Assembly: GCA_902806565.1 (NCBI GenBank)
Contig: CADCXA010000048.1
Coordinates: forward strand, 186,001 to 250,000
Direction: 5' to 3'
DNA length: 64,000 nucleotides
Source of the DNA: Hypoxylon rubiginosum
Lineage: Eukaryota; Ascomycota; Sordariomycetes; Xylariales; Hypoxylaceae
Shown one piece after another: positions 21,220 through 33,004 of this stretch. A program made the translations under genes and the position numbers. The notes beneath the pieces are model-generated. The model did no database searches, was not told where the DNA came from, and saw only the letters and a program-made list of their open reading frames with translations. The first letter of the stretch is position 1. Every line of letters begins with the position of its first letter.

Positions 21220-24200
21220 TCACAAAGGCTCATATCGTTCTTCGTCTACTGTTGTGCAGTTTTTCCAGCTATCCTCAACCCATTGCCGCGATACTACTCT
21301 GGGAACCGGTCTCCGAGCGCTAATAATAGAGCGTACTTCTGCTGCTCGTTCCATCTCGCTGGTCTCGTCACCGCCCATTACTACTACATGCGTGATGCTT
21401 CTGTCGTCAATATCATCCTCTACCACTCCGCCTCCATACTTGATCCAATTCTGTAGCTTGAGACATGATATGGGTAAGACGCCGTCGGTAATCGCGAAGT
21501 GCACCTTTGCGCCCCTGAAAATATAGCTCCTCAGATTGCCCATGTCGTGCCCGTGCTCGATGAGCTGGTCGAGGAATTCCTCTTTATTAAAGGGCTCCCC
21601 GATGAGAATTTCCTTCTTCGGCATCGATATGAGTAATTGCCGCAGCTCCGGTAAGCTCAAGTCTCTGGCGTAACTATCGCCGAACTCGTCTACGTTGTCT
21701 TCCGCGTGGCGTCTCGTGGCTTCGGTGGCGTGGAATAGGTGTCCGGTCTCGAAGGGTAGAAGAAAGTCCTTGTCTCGTTGTGCCAGGCAATCGAGTATCC
21801 ACTTCGGCTTGATAAAGTCTACGTCGCCCGCCTTTATCAGGCTGGCGACCTTGACGACTTTCTTCTCCGCAATGAGTAACATCCCTGTTCCGGGTGCGGC
21901 TCTCTGCGAGATTCTTCCACCGTTTTCCTTGACCAGTGTCTCGATCTGAGTTTTCGACTTTTTAAAAGGATCTGTGCAGTCGGTCAAGACGCAGAACTCC
22001 AACCCCTCGAAGACTTTCGTCTTGGGGCCTTCAAATACGGCCGGGGTATTGGCGTCCTGGCCTGCAATGACGATCTCCCTCTTCACTCGCTTGGCCGACC
22101 GCTTCCTTCGGGCCTCCATTTTCATGTCCTTTTCCTCGTTCTCTTTCTCGGCTCGGGCTTTCATCTCTAGGAACCCTTGGACATCTAGACACGAGTCCCA
22201 GCTTAGATCGAGCCGCAGGCCCCTGAATCGGGGGAATCGTAAAGTAATGCCCTTAGCAAACTGATCTGATTCGCCCGCACTGGCTGCCTTGACGGAGATG
22301 ACGAGGGATTCGCTCGGCCGGATCCACACGTCGGGTCTAAGAAATTGGCCTTTCTCTCCACCGGCTAGTTGTATGTACTTGCTCGGTGGCTTCTTCGGGT
22401 CCCAGGGTTTCCATTTTCCTTCGGTGTGGTGCCGGATGTCCGCAAGATCTTCCGCACGGAAACCACCGCCGACTTTGACGAAGCTGAGGCACGTCTCCGG
22501 GTTGGCTCCAGCCTGGATCTCGTTCTCCGAAGCGCGAAGGCCGCCGAGGAAGGAACCTATATTGCCGCCGCGGTGACCGGACCCGTAGTATCCGCCGATG
22601 ATCACGACATCTACCGACTCGCCGAAGCCGGCCATGTACTCGGGCTTGACCTTTATCCAGTTGTCGCTACGGTCGGCCAAGGTATACATCGAGCGCGGAT
22701 TCTTGATAACTAGACCCTCAGAAGCATCAGAGACAATCTTCCGAAGCATCGGCTCGATTGTGTCCGCCGATGTTGCCTTTTCGTACTTGTGCTTCTCAAG
22801 TCGATATGGCACGCCTAGGACCGCTTTATCGAGGGCGTTACGCCGATCTCGCAGAGTGTATTGCGTTAGGGGTTGGTCGTTCAGGTAGAGAATGTCAAAG
22901 ACGCGGAACACGGGACGGGGAGCGTTGTCGTTATGATGGTTACGCTGTTCCGCGAGTGCTGCTGTTTTGAGGGTGCCAAATTTGAGTACTTTGTCAAGCT
23001 CCGGATCCCATACGATCATCTCACCGTCGAGGATGAGGTTCCGCACCCCTGGAGCAAAGGCATCCTTAAGATGACGGGTCAGGGCAGAATCTTTGTCCTC
23101 AAAGCTCTCGCCATAGAGGTAGGTATAATCTTTGGCTTTTCTTGACCAGAAGCGGAACTTTCTGCACCCAGGGACATCATCGTCTTCTACCATGTGCAGC
23201 TGCATCCGCTCGCCATCTAGTTTCTCTTCAATCCAGAATTCTTCGTCACCTTCCACCCGATTTGACGTGTTGAGCTTGTCGACCATCTTCTGGAAAGACG
23301 CGGTCATCTGGTAGTGGCAGAGCATGGGTTGAAAACATTGCATCAACCCGACGTTTGTCTGGCCATCCGTGAGACGGAACTTGGGGTCGTAGAGGTCCCA
23401 GCAGACCTGGCGGAGACTCGACGACACGCTGAATAAATTTTGGGCGTCGGGGTGCCATAGCTCTAAGAATGTTCTCTCGGTGGAGCCTACTTTCATATCC
23501 TTCAGGATGATGCGAATCAGCCACTTCAATTCCTCGGCGTTCATACGCTGGTAGAAGGTCTCGAATATCGGCAACTGCTCACTTTCGCCGGACGCGGCGG
23601 CTAGCTTATCGAGCATCTCGTTTACTTCGGCGATGCGCATATTTCCCGGTTCTATAAGCATGGGCCTCTTGGATAACACATAGAAGCATATCCCGGCGAA
23701 GTCGCCCGCAGCGCGAATGGCTTCGGGCTTGCGTGGGTTCTTCCAATGAATAATGGCATCGCCATCTTCAGAGTTTCGGTCGATTCTCATCAACTTGACA
23801 AGTAGCTTCCCGATATTGCTCTCCTTCAGCCCATACATTCCCCTGTCCCTGTCTGAATTGGGGAGGATCAAGCGCATGGCCGGGTAAAAGTCGTTACCGG
23901 TCTGAGATCGCCACTTGGAGATGAAGCGCTCGATTACATTGCGCTTGTACTCCTGTGGTGAGAGCTTGCTACGACCATGAGGACCAACTTTGGAGCGTGC
24001 ATTGTTGGGGCCGGGCTGCTTCTTGTTCGCGGCCAAGGGATTGAATATATCCTGGAATAAATCCGAGAAGAATAATGTTCTCGAATGATTCTTTGGTCGG
24101 TTCGGGTACCTTGATAGTGAATTAGATAGCGTCTACTAGAGTGTTCACGGCTTTGCATATAGTAAACTTACTTGGAGTCTAGCTCCTCGAGTGTTTGTGC

Positions 24201-24272
24201 TCCCGTTCCATATTGACGACGTTCCTCCTCCTCGGCACCGGCATCCTGCTCTCTCTCGCGGCGTTGACTCAT
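21220..24272 (-). CDS. LIG4: DNA ligase IV, non-homologous end joining
   Basis: ATP-dependent nuclear ligase that seals double-strand breaks together with an XRCC4/Lif1-type partner. Exon 1 is 24272-24172 and exon 2 is 24109-21220. The join (phase 2) restores the conserved KYPNRPKNHSRTLFFSDLF segment, giving 996 residues, normal for fungal Lig4. The N-terminal ligase domain is followed by the adenylation domain, whose motif I EEKLDGER carries the active-site Lys at about 330. Later motifs are LILDGEMIVWD, ASEGLVIKNP and NWIKVKPEYM. The OB domain ends in LRFPRFRGLRLDLSWDSC. Two C-terminal BRCT domains follow, around VFEGLEFCVLTD and from IFRGAKVHFAI to the end (RQWVEDSWKNC). It lies tail to tail with the UPRT gene and head to head with PIF1. 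Confidence 0.95.
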
Positions 24273-24998
24273 TGTAGTCTTCAAACACTTTGAAAGACAA
24301 AATGGTCAAGTTGAATATAATGATTAAGGTGTCATGTGTTGAGCCGTGGTCTCGTTTGGTTTTGTATCATTTATCACATTGTTTGAGGAAGGACGGAGCT
24401 AGGTTTAAGTTGTGCCTATGTATCTACCTAGGTAGGTATAACTGAACAAATTGCAAGAACAACCTGTCATGTAGGCCATTGCCTGTTTATTCACAGATGA
24501 ATCAAGCATACCAAGTCCTGGCAGTCGGCAGCCTAGAGGGAGATATTCTGCCTGAATTCCGTATTGTGCATACATACAGTGTGACGTATTGCTGCATTAC
24601 GGAATTGAAGTTAACGGAATGGAAAGTACGTACCCGCATAGCTCCAGCTAAAACTCACGGGCTGCAAGCTGTGAATGGTCAATTGGAATGGGACTATGCG
24701 GCCAGGTACAGGCGGGCCTGTGCATGGATTTTTTAGTGTGGGGTCGCTACCTCCTTAGCAGCTTGTACCTAACATTGAAGGTAATCAACGCGACTTCCTC
24801 GACCCTGACGCGACCTCTCGACAAACGCCAAAGACCAGCTGCCAACCCACGGCCCACTGTGTATTTTCAAACATCCTTACAACTTACAATGCAGGCGGGA
24901 ACGTCCTGGCAACCATTCGACATACACTTCTTCCCATTGGACAAGTAGTCATTTAATACATGTAGGCTTGCGGGATTCAAACTGTCCCGCACTCCTGT
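24273..24998. promoter_or_regulatory. Divergent promoter region of LIG4 and PIF1
   Basis: About 730 bases separate the LIG4 start codon (24272, minus) from the first in-frame PIF1 ATG (24999, plus). It contains a TACCTAGGTAGGTA palindrome near 24426 but no core promoter element I can name. The frame at 24479-24736 does not resemble a protein. The shared upstream DNA is inferred from gene order only. Confidence 0.5.
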
Positions 24999-27678
24999 AT
25001 GACTGCTGGTCTTCTTCGACTCCTGCCTTCAAGACCCTTCCGAACTCGACACTCGCTTTTATCCTTACATTCCCATGCATCCTCATTCCCATTTTCAGTC
25101 GCATTCGCCTCCCTCCCAACCTCAGCCTGCTCACCAGACACCATGTTAAGCAGGGCCGTAGATAAGAAGAAGGAGACTGCGCCTCCGCCTCCCAAGCCTG
25201 ACCTTGCTAAGCAATTATTCCCATCTAGCAGCCCTACCGCTCACGATGGAAACATTGCCAGGTGGGTAACATCTTCCCACAAGGGGCGTACCACCCTCTC
25301 GTCCAGCGCCGGTTTGGGTTCTTCGAAGGCAGTCGGTCACGGTCACGATCCTTTACAACCTAGATCCAACAATTTACAACAACCTCGCCGTCCATTCAAA
25401 TCAGCTCCTTCTACCGTGTCGAGCTTAGCGAACCGATCTAACAGTGTCGCATCCTTATGTGGCAATGCCGGCTCATTTCAAGAGACCCCGTCGGTTCGTG
25501 CACCGTCCCATGACAAGCCAGGTACCGCTCTCTACTTTGAAGACGACGACTTTAGCGACGATATCGAGCTGGACCTGGAATATCAGATGCCAGAGTCTCT
25601 CCCCTCTAAACCTACCGCGCCAAAACCCCCTCCAGTTACGTCGCAATTGCCTTGGTCTTCGTCGCCGGCAGAACACCTCTTCCCTCCACCAGATCCGAAG
25701 AAGAAATCGTTGAAACGCGACTCGACAGATAGCGCTCCCCGATCTGGTCCGCCTCCCGCAAAGAAGAGAAGTCTTCCCAGAGATTGGAAAGACGAGGCCT
25801 CCACCCCACTCGAACAGGATGATGTTCAGAGAGTGAAAGCGTCAGCCACGCCAGCGCCCAAAAAGAAGAACGAGCTCCCGTGGGAGTCGACGCAGAGTGC
25901 TATCAAGGAGCAGCGGAAACAGCTCAAGGATCGAAACAAGAAGTCTGACCTCGACTCTGCAGTTTCTACAGAAGATATTCGCACTGCCACGGACGATCAA
26001 GGTAGACGAAAGGCCAAAGTGTCTGCAATATCACTAAGTTCCGAGCAACAGCAGGTGATCGACTTGGTTGTAAAGGAGAAGAAGAGCGTATTCTTCACTG
26101 GCCCTGCAGGTACTGGTAAATCTGTGTTGATGCGGGCGATCATTGCGGAGCTAAAGAAGAAATGGGCTCGCGATCCAGAACGTCTCAGTGTTACGGCCTC
26201 CACCGGTCTTGCGGCTTGCAACATTGGTGGCATGACCCTTCATAGTTTTGCTGGTATCGGCCTCGGCAAGGAAGACGTTCCGTCATTGGTCAAGAAGATA
26301 CGCCGGAACGCTAAAGCGAAGAACAGATGGCTCCGGACGAGTACGCTCATCATCGACGAGGTTTCCATGGTGGATGGAGAACTTTTTGATAAACTGTCTC
26401 AGATAGCGCGCACTATCCGAAATAATGGCCGTTCGTGGGGTGGTATTCAGCTGATCATCACGGGCGACTTCTTCCAGCTGCCTCCTGTTCCCGACGGAGG
26501 CAAGAAAGAGGGCAAGTTTGCCTTTGAGGCTGCTACGTGGGATACGTCTATCGACCATACAATTGGGCTCACTCAAGTCTTCCGTCAAAGAGATCCTCGT
26601 AAGTCCGACGACATGGTCGCCTCGCTATTCGAACGCTTTGCTAACTATGTCAGATTTCGCCAACATGCTGAACGAGATGCGTCTTGGCAAAATCAGCGAG
26701 GATACGGTTCGGACGTTCAAGGAGCTTTCACGGCCGTTGGATTTTAACGACGGCCTCGAGGTGACCGAGCTGTATTCACTGCCCTCCCTAAAGGTCGTAT
26801 GAGCAATTTATACTAACATCCGTCTTAGATTCCCCACTCGTCAAGAGGTGGATAGGTCCAATCTATCTCGATTGCGCAACCTACCCGGGGCTGTATATCA
26901 TTACGAAGCTGCCGATACAGGCGACCCTAACTCTCGAGACAGATTGCTTTCGAATATGATGGCCCCCAAGTCTATAGATCTGAAGAAGGGCGCGCAAGTC
27001 ATGTTGATCAAGAACATGGACGAGACTTTGGTGAACGGTTCCCTTGGCAAAGTCATTGGGTTTATGAATGAGGCCACCTTTGAGGTCTGGGGTATCCGTG
27101 AAGGGAACAACCCCGTCGAAGAAGGCGAGGCGGACTCGAGTTCCAAATCAAAAATCAAGGCCTTCAGTCGTGACATTGAGAGCATAAAAGACGTCAAAGA
27201 GTATCCGGTTGTCCGCTTCACGGCGACGGACGGTACCCATCGGACCCTTCTCTGCAATTCGGAAGACTGGAAGGTCGAACTGCCTACGGGCGAGGTCCAG
27301 GCGTCGCGCAAGCAGTTGCCCCTTATCTTGGCCTGGGCTCTCTCTATCCACAAGGCCCAAGGACAGACCCTGGAGAGGGTCAAGGTCGACCTCGGCAAGG
27401 TGTTTGAGAAAGGACAAGCGTATGTGGCGCTCAGTCGAGCCGTGAGCAAACAAGGGCTCCAAGTACTGCGTTTCGAAAAGAACAAAGTCATGGCCCATGC
27501 CCGAGTTATTCAATTCTACAACAAGCTCTATAGTGCGGATTCGGCGATCAAGACCAAGAGGCCGGCCACGATAACGGACTTTGCGTACAAGACTTCGTCC
27601 AAAGCCCCGGCAAGAAAGGGCGCCGACATGATTAATCTAGATGAAGATGAGGAAGCGATGGCGGCGTATGGTTATTAA
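24999..27678 (+). CDS. PIF1: PIF1-family 5'-3' DNA helicase, with possible mitochondrial and nuclear starts
   Basis: Superfamily 1B helicase acting on G-quadruplexes, telomeres and mitochondrial DNA. Coding starts at 24999 or 25143; exons end and begin at 26598, 26654-26771 and 26829-27678, all phases matching. From 25143 the protein is 807 residues. The disordered Ser/Pro-rich N-terminal half precedes Walker A GPAGTGKS at about 320-327, Walker B/DEAH-like [10 protein letters not shown] at about 402-411, [20 protein letters not shown] (PIF1 signature) and the [10 protein letters not shown] and AYVALSRA motifs at the C-terminal side. The second intron donor (GTATTC at 26772) is chosen because it restores VTELFPTRQEV. 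Starting at 24999 adds 48 residues rich in Arg, Ser and Leu without acids, a likely mitochondrial presequence. Confidence 0.93.
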
Positions 27679-28521
27679 GCATGAGCATGGATAGATATCA
27701 AGGAGTCCGGCGGCAAGTTAACTGCTCCATCTGCTTTCGGTTCTAGGAGCATGTAGCATAGGTGGCTAACCGGCTTGCTTTTTTGAGATGAAGGGGTAGA
27801 ATCAACGGGCCCCAGCATTGTGCAATATTAGGGAAGATACGCCGATGATTATTGTTAAGTAACTCGGTCGAGTTTCTTAAACAATATCAAATACTAGTAA
27901 CCTACACGAGACAAAGCGGGAATACGGTTCAAGTGGGTTATAATTGTATGTCTTTTTGCCACTATCCATGCCTAAGGATAGTGCATTAGAACAAAGCCCA
28001 ACGTATGTGCCTGTAGTATGAAATCCAGCTCCTGAACTACTACCCGTGACTCGAGAATGTGTCACATCGCTATTATATGCGAACCCGAGTAGATGCTAAG
28101 ATATGTAATGAAGAGGATGATTATCGTGGATGGCGTAGCATCTGTCTCAGGTGTCCCTCTATTTCTTCAATCCGTCCCAGTGCCCAATCGAAGAGGTTCA
28201 AAACCTGCTCCCGGCATTTCAAGAAACTCGATTAGTCTGACAGGGAGGAAATTTTAATTCTTTTCGTTAGATACTTGTCCTCGCCGGTCTTCCACATCAC
28301 ACGGAAATCTACCATCGACCTGCTTAGAACCAAGCTGAAGACCACGTTGGACTTGTCGGGGAGCACCGCCGAATTTGCTTTTAAGGGGGCTGTGGAATCG
28401 GTGAGAGTCTGGTTCCTCGCATTCCACCAATTATCGGGTTCTGGCGACTCTTACCTTTACGATCAGATAGGGGAATAATACCGATTCCTGATTAACGTAT
28501 AGAAACACGCAGTGAAAGCAT
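27679..28521. other. Intergenic region
   Basis: 3' flank of PIF1 and of the broken ORF downstream. The plus-strand frame at 28275-28478 (67 residues, ending YLYDQIGE) has a protein-like composition but no recognisable motif. I do not call it a gene. Confidence 0.4.
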
Positions 28522-29592
28522 CTACAGCTTCAGCGACCGAAATGCGTTCGGGGTGTATCCATAAGCCACCTCCGACCTTCTCATATCAACCTCCGTATGC
28601 GGTACAAGGTTAACCGAGTCGTAGAACGGAACCGACCTGGACGGCTGAAGTATATGGTACTTCGCAACGTGAGGATTCCCGTCGAGAATCGTCTGGACCT
28701 CCTCGTCACCCTGCTCTTGTAAGGGGTCCTGGTGGATGCTATCCGGGGAAGTATCTTGCTGTGCGTCGGTAGCCGAGCTGGTAGTCCAGCTCTCGGTCGG
28801 GCTGGTGTCTATCTGGGGAGCGACGTCTAGGTTGTGATACAAGTTGAGCCCCAGGGCGGTCATCAAAACATCCAGCACCGCAAAGCCCGAGATTCCTCCT
28901 GTCCCGAGGAAAATCCTATAAACGTTCTCAAACCGTCGCGTCAACGAATCTGCTAGAGCCGCGTTACGGGGGAGAGGCGCCTGAACTGTGCCTACGATTT
29001 CCAGAACCCAGTCCGGGACGTTGTCTTTGTCGAAGGAGAGCGGGAGCGGCACGATTCCGAGGAGCTGTATTATGCTTCTCCACGTATGGTCTTCTGAGCT
29101 AGCCGCCGACTCTATCTTGCGCTTAGACCTACGGGTTAGCAATACGGGAGGGGTGGAGAATATGTCTGGATGTATTTGATTCGAGGTTTGACTATCGCCA
29201 ACAGTTTCAACCCACCTATTCACGAAGGTAGAAGACTTGGTAGATTTCTCGGGGTGTGTCTGAGAAGGCTTCTGTATATTATCCGGCTCAGCGTTGGAAT
29301 GACAAGATCAAGACCTTTTCGCTTGTGAGGGGGAGCTCGACGTCGTGCTAGGTCGTGATATTATAGATCTAATGGACACCTGGTCTTGAAGGCCTTGAGG
29401 CGAACTGTGACATCCGCTCTCGTAGAGTATCATAATCCATGAGGATGGGTTGTGACTTGTCAAGGCAGGCAACAGCTCGGGAAAGCGTCGATGTATTCTC
29501 AAAAGAGGAGAGGCTATTTCGTTTGTTATACTCGAGATGCAGCGAGAGAAAGCATCACAATAGTTTAGTTGGACTCTTGAAGAATACGGCAT
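28522..29592 (-). pseudogene. Hypothetical protein frame interrupted by one in-frame TGA
   Basis: The minus-strand frame runs from an ATG at 29592 to a stop at 28522. It would be about 356 residues but for a single TGA at 29310-29308. The upstream part has a PSSWIMILYESGCHSSP stretch. The downstream part has a protein-like central block (IIQLLGIVPLPLSF, VPDWVLEIVGTVQAP, GTGGISGFAVLDVLM) and a Gln/Asp/Ser-rich linker before HILQPSRSVPFYDSVNL. I recognise no family. All AG dinucleotides near the stop that I tested would shift frame when paired with the GTCTTG donor at the stop. A simple intron therefore does not remove it, though a farther donor remains possible. It could be a decaying gene, two genes, or a sequencing error. 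Confidence 0.35.
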
Positions 29593-30736
29593 TTAAAAAG
29601 TGCGGTTACTTATCTCCTGTTCTACTCTACACAGTTAATACTCGGAATGGCAGAATGGCAGACACAACTGAAGTTCTATACTTAATTTTGAACTGTCTTA
29701 TATCTTAGGTACCTAAAGTAACCTTGGAACTAGACTGCCAGGGGCTTAATATAGAAGTCCCACTGAAACCCGACTTAAGCCCACTTTGCATGTGATTGGT
29801 TTTGTCATTGCTTGCGCGGGTCGTCGTTTGCGGGCGCGTGGGCGTTATCGATAACCGAAAGCTTCGACTTGTACTTGACAACCAAAAAAACAAAGCACGG
29901 TTCAGTACGCCCGCGTATTCGCTTCTAGTCTCAATCACTTCATCACTCGGGCCCCCCTAATTGATAAACAGCTTATGATTTCTGAACCATCATACGTCTG
30001 ACCTAATACCGACTCTTAACGTAACAATCAGCTTTCAAGAGTGGATACAGCAGATATCCTAGTACCGGGGCTATCGACACTCGACTCTCGACTCGTCTCG
30101 ACGACTATACTCCGAAAGCAACAGCCGTGGCCACACTCTGTCTTCGCGTCTCGAACGAAGAGCCTGGCATTGGTATATACCTTCTCCTATTTCGATGGTG
30201 GACGTTGGAGCATAACTGCGCTTATCCTGCCAATCAACAAATACGACTCGCGCGTACGCTTCCAGTGCCTTTTCCAAACTCGTCATAGGCTCTGGATATA
30301 TATCAGATCTGAAATACCGCCGCGCCTAGCAAATATCACCGACCGTTCGATTCGATCCTTGCCTATATCCCCCATATTCCCCACGTAACCTTCGTGTGAG
30401 GCATCGACTGGCTATCATACAGTAGCAAACTGCCACCATCAAGAACGACCGACTAAACAGGGCATGCACCTTACACATACCTGACCGAGCTGCGAATATT
30501 GCCATCCGCCGACGATAAGTCCTGCTGAGCCTTTGCTGAGTTCGCCGAGTGTAAACACTTGAAGGCTTGCCTTACAGTATACACCGCTCGTTTGTTGAAA
30601 GTCGTCCGTGCTTTCGAGGCAAATTTCGCAGTCAACGACTCTTGCGCTAGCACCTCTTCACGAAATTTCCTATCCTAATCCGACAAATCGACTGCCTCGA
30701 GAAGATCTCTACTGCGCTAAATATATTTCCTCCATA
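29593..30736. other. Intergenic region and probable EDC3 5' leader
   Basis: Divergent upstream DNA between the broken ORF and EDC3. The frame at 30041-30388 lacks protein features. The region contains AT-rich and pyrimidine-rich stretches. The in-frame ATG at 30608 could extend EDC3 by 43 residues but that stretch is not family-like. Confidence 0.45.
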
Positions 30737-33004
30737 ATGGAGCAGGCTCCTCTATCCCAATGGCTGGGTAGTCACTATGTGATTATCCTCAAGGATCCAG
30801 CTGGCCAACGTATCGGGGGAATCTTGAAGGGCCTAGTCCCCGAGCAATACCTCACACTAGATGAAGGTATATATGAACAATTACCATCTATATGCGCAGT
30901 AGCTAACATGAATTTAGCTGTCGTTCTAAGTACAGGTCAATTCTTTGACCGATTGGACATCAGGGCGGATAATGTGACGGATATCCTACCGGTCCAAAGC
31001 GCGACCATCCCAGCCCCAGAAGTCGACCATATGTCTGCGCCGACGATGCTGACAAGATCACAACCAGCATTCCAAGATCCTGCTATTCTAAGTCTGACCC
31101 CCAAGTCGGACTCGACTGCTCGACTCGAACATCAGCAACAGTCAAATACCGCAGAGAAACGAGATCCTCCCCCTATTATCCTTAATCCTGCTGATCGCAT
31201 GACATATTCCTCTGCTGACGAAATTACCGACGCGAATCCTCCTGCTGCCACCCTCAATGCTTCCATGGGCCAGCTAAGAATCTCTCCGCCCGACCCCACA
31301 CTCGATAGCGCGGCAGAGGGAGAAGAAAACCAATCGACTCCCACCGTGCCGTCTAAAAGGGACCGTCGCAGAGGAACCCGCGGCCGAGGTCGCCGTAAGA
31401 ACAAAGTGAATAATGGCGAGGAGTCTCCAGCGCAACCGACAACACAAGGCGCAGGTTGGAGACAGACTCCTATCCTGCAGTCTACCAGATCATTCCAGCC
31501 CTTCGCAGCGCTGAAGAAGAACCAGAAAGGTCGGGCTGACCCGAATGCCGACAACGGCTGGGCTTCTGAGGACGTTACGGACGTGCAAGAAGCCGGCGAT
31601 TTCGACTTTGAGGGTAGCCTTGCTAAATTTGACAAGCGAAGGATATTCGACGAGATGAAGGAGCAGGACAACATCGACGAAGCCGAGCGCCTCGTGTCCC
31701 ACAACCGACTTCCTCGGCCGAAGCCTGGAACGGCCGGAGGCAAGAACCTACATTATAGCGAGAATGTTCTGGATATGGCACATACCGTTTCGAAGCCGAA
31801 GGAGACGCCTCGAGACCACTGGAAGAGCGAAGCCGACGACAACGGCGATGGGGGTGACCGTGGGAGTATCAAAGACGGTAGTGGCCGAAATTCTCGACTG
31901 CGCGGCGATTCTCGACTGTCCATGAGTCGACGCTCACAGTCACGCAAAGCTAGCGCTACTGTAAGTGTCGGCGGATCGAGTCGAGTCAACTCTGGGGTAA
32001 ATATGGCCACTCTGTTCCCAATTTATCTTGCTAAGCGCAAGCTGAAGCTCATGCATGCTGACCCGTTATGCCAGATAACAAAGGCTACACCTCCGGGCCT
32101 ATACGCCGTACCTTCAAATCGCCGCATCGAGACGGTTACTTCGTTTCAGATGGTAGCAGTAGAGAACGTTGCGCACCACGAATTCGGTTTTGCAGACGAC
32201 CTCATGGCCGAGAATGCCGGCCGCGGTATTTCAGAGGTCGCAGTGCGTGCGCTCAACGACCCTGCGGTCAAGCTCCGTGCCGCCGCAGCTTCACCCCCTA
32301 CCAACACCACGATTGCCGTCCTAGCCGGTAACAACAAATCCGGAGTCCGCGCCCTCGCAGCTGCGCGTCATCTTCGAAACCGCGGCATCAACGTGCTGGT
32401 GTGCGTGGTCGGCATCGAGCGCGAACGAGAATTGATGGACGACATCAGAAAGCAAGCTCGACTTCTGCGCAACTTCGGCGGTGCCATCTTCACCAAGTCG
32501 GAGCTCTTCGATCATATCAGCCAGACAGCTAACACTTTGAACACGTCTCCTCAGGGCGCCGTCACGCTTATCATCGACGCTCTCTTAGGACTCACCATCT
32601 CTTTCGAGGAGTTGCGCAAGTCCGACCAAGCTACTACCTTCGAGCTCATGGAATGGTCCAACAGGAACGAGGGTTTTGTCATCGCCCTAGACCTCCCGAG
32701 CGGCGTCGAACCGACAAGTGGTAAGGTCAATGTCATCGACGGCGCCAAACTCTACGTACACCCTCGCTATGTGGTTGCCCTCGGTGCTCCGAAACAGGGT
32801 CTACTCAAGGCGCTGGAGATGGGCGATGATCAGGGCGATATCGTGATGGTGGAAGAGTGGAAGATATTCCTCGTAGATATTGGACTCGGTCCTCTCGTAT
32901 GGCGTAGAGCGGCAACGAAGATACGCCGTGGTATCGAGTTTGACGACACGTGGGTGTTGGAGCTACGCTACCAACCCGAGGCGGATGAAGGTGATGAAGA
33001 CTGA
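30737..33004 (+). CDS. EDC3: Enhancer of mRNA decapping 3 (Edc3), YjeF_N domain protein
   Basis: Scaffold of cytoplasmic P-bodies that binds Dcp1/Dcp2 and helps decapping in mRNA decay. Single exon, 755 residues from the ATG at 30737, which begins MEQAPLSQWLG. The N-terminal 70 residues (SHYVIILKDPAGQRIGGI..YLTLDE) fit a divergent LSm fold. A long disordered part follows with a KRDRRRGTRGRGRRKNK basic patch. The FDF motif lies at about 289 (FDFEGSLAKFDKRRIFDEM), the site that binds the DEAD-box helicase Dhh1. The C-terminal YjeF_N domain runs from about 455 to 750 (VAVENVAHHEFGFADDLM.., NNKSGVRALAAARHL, IALDLPSGVEPTSG). An earlier in-frame ATG at 30608 exists, but I prefer 30737 because the family begins near there. 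Confidence 0.92.
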   Translation: MEQAPLSQWLGSHYVIILKDPAGQRIGGILKGLVPEQYLTLDEGIYEQLPSICAVANMNLAVVLSTGQFFDRLDIRADNVTDILPVQSATIPAPEVDHMSAPTMLTRSQPAFQDPAILSLTPKSDSTARLEHQQQSNTAEKRDPPPIILNPADRMTYSSADEITDANPPAATLNASMGQLRISPPDPTLDSAAEGEENQSTPTVPSKRDRRRGTRGRGRRKNKVNNGEESPAQPTTQGAGWRQTPILQSTRSFQPFAALKKNQKGRADPNADNGWASEDVTDVQEAGDFDFEGSLAKFDKRRIFDEMKEQDNIDEAERLVSHNRLPRPKPGTAGGKNLHYSENVLDMAHTVSKPKETPRDHWKSEADDNGDGGDRGSIKDGSGRNSRLRGDSRLSMSRRSQSRKASATVSVGGSSRVNSGVNMATLFPIYLAKRKLKLMHADPLCQITKATPPGLYAVPSNRRIETVTSFQMVAVENVAHHEFGFADDLMAENAGRGISEVAVRALNDPAVKLRAAAASPPTNTTIAVLAGNNKSGVRALAAARHLRNRGINVLVCVVGIERERELMDDIRKQARLLRNFGGAIFTKSELFDHISQTANTLNTSPQGAVTLIIDALLGLTISFEELRKSDQATTFELMEWSNRNEGFVIALDLPSGVEPTSGKVNVIDGAKLYVHPRYVVALGAPKQGLLKALEMGDDQGDIVMVEEWKIFLVDIGLGPLVWRRAATKIRRGIEFDDTWVLELRYQPEADEGDED

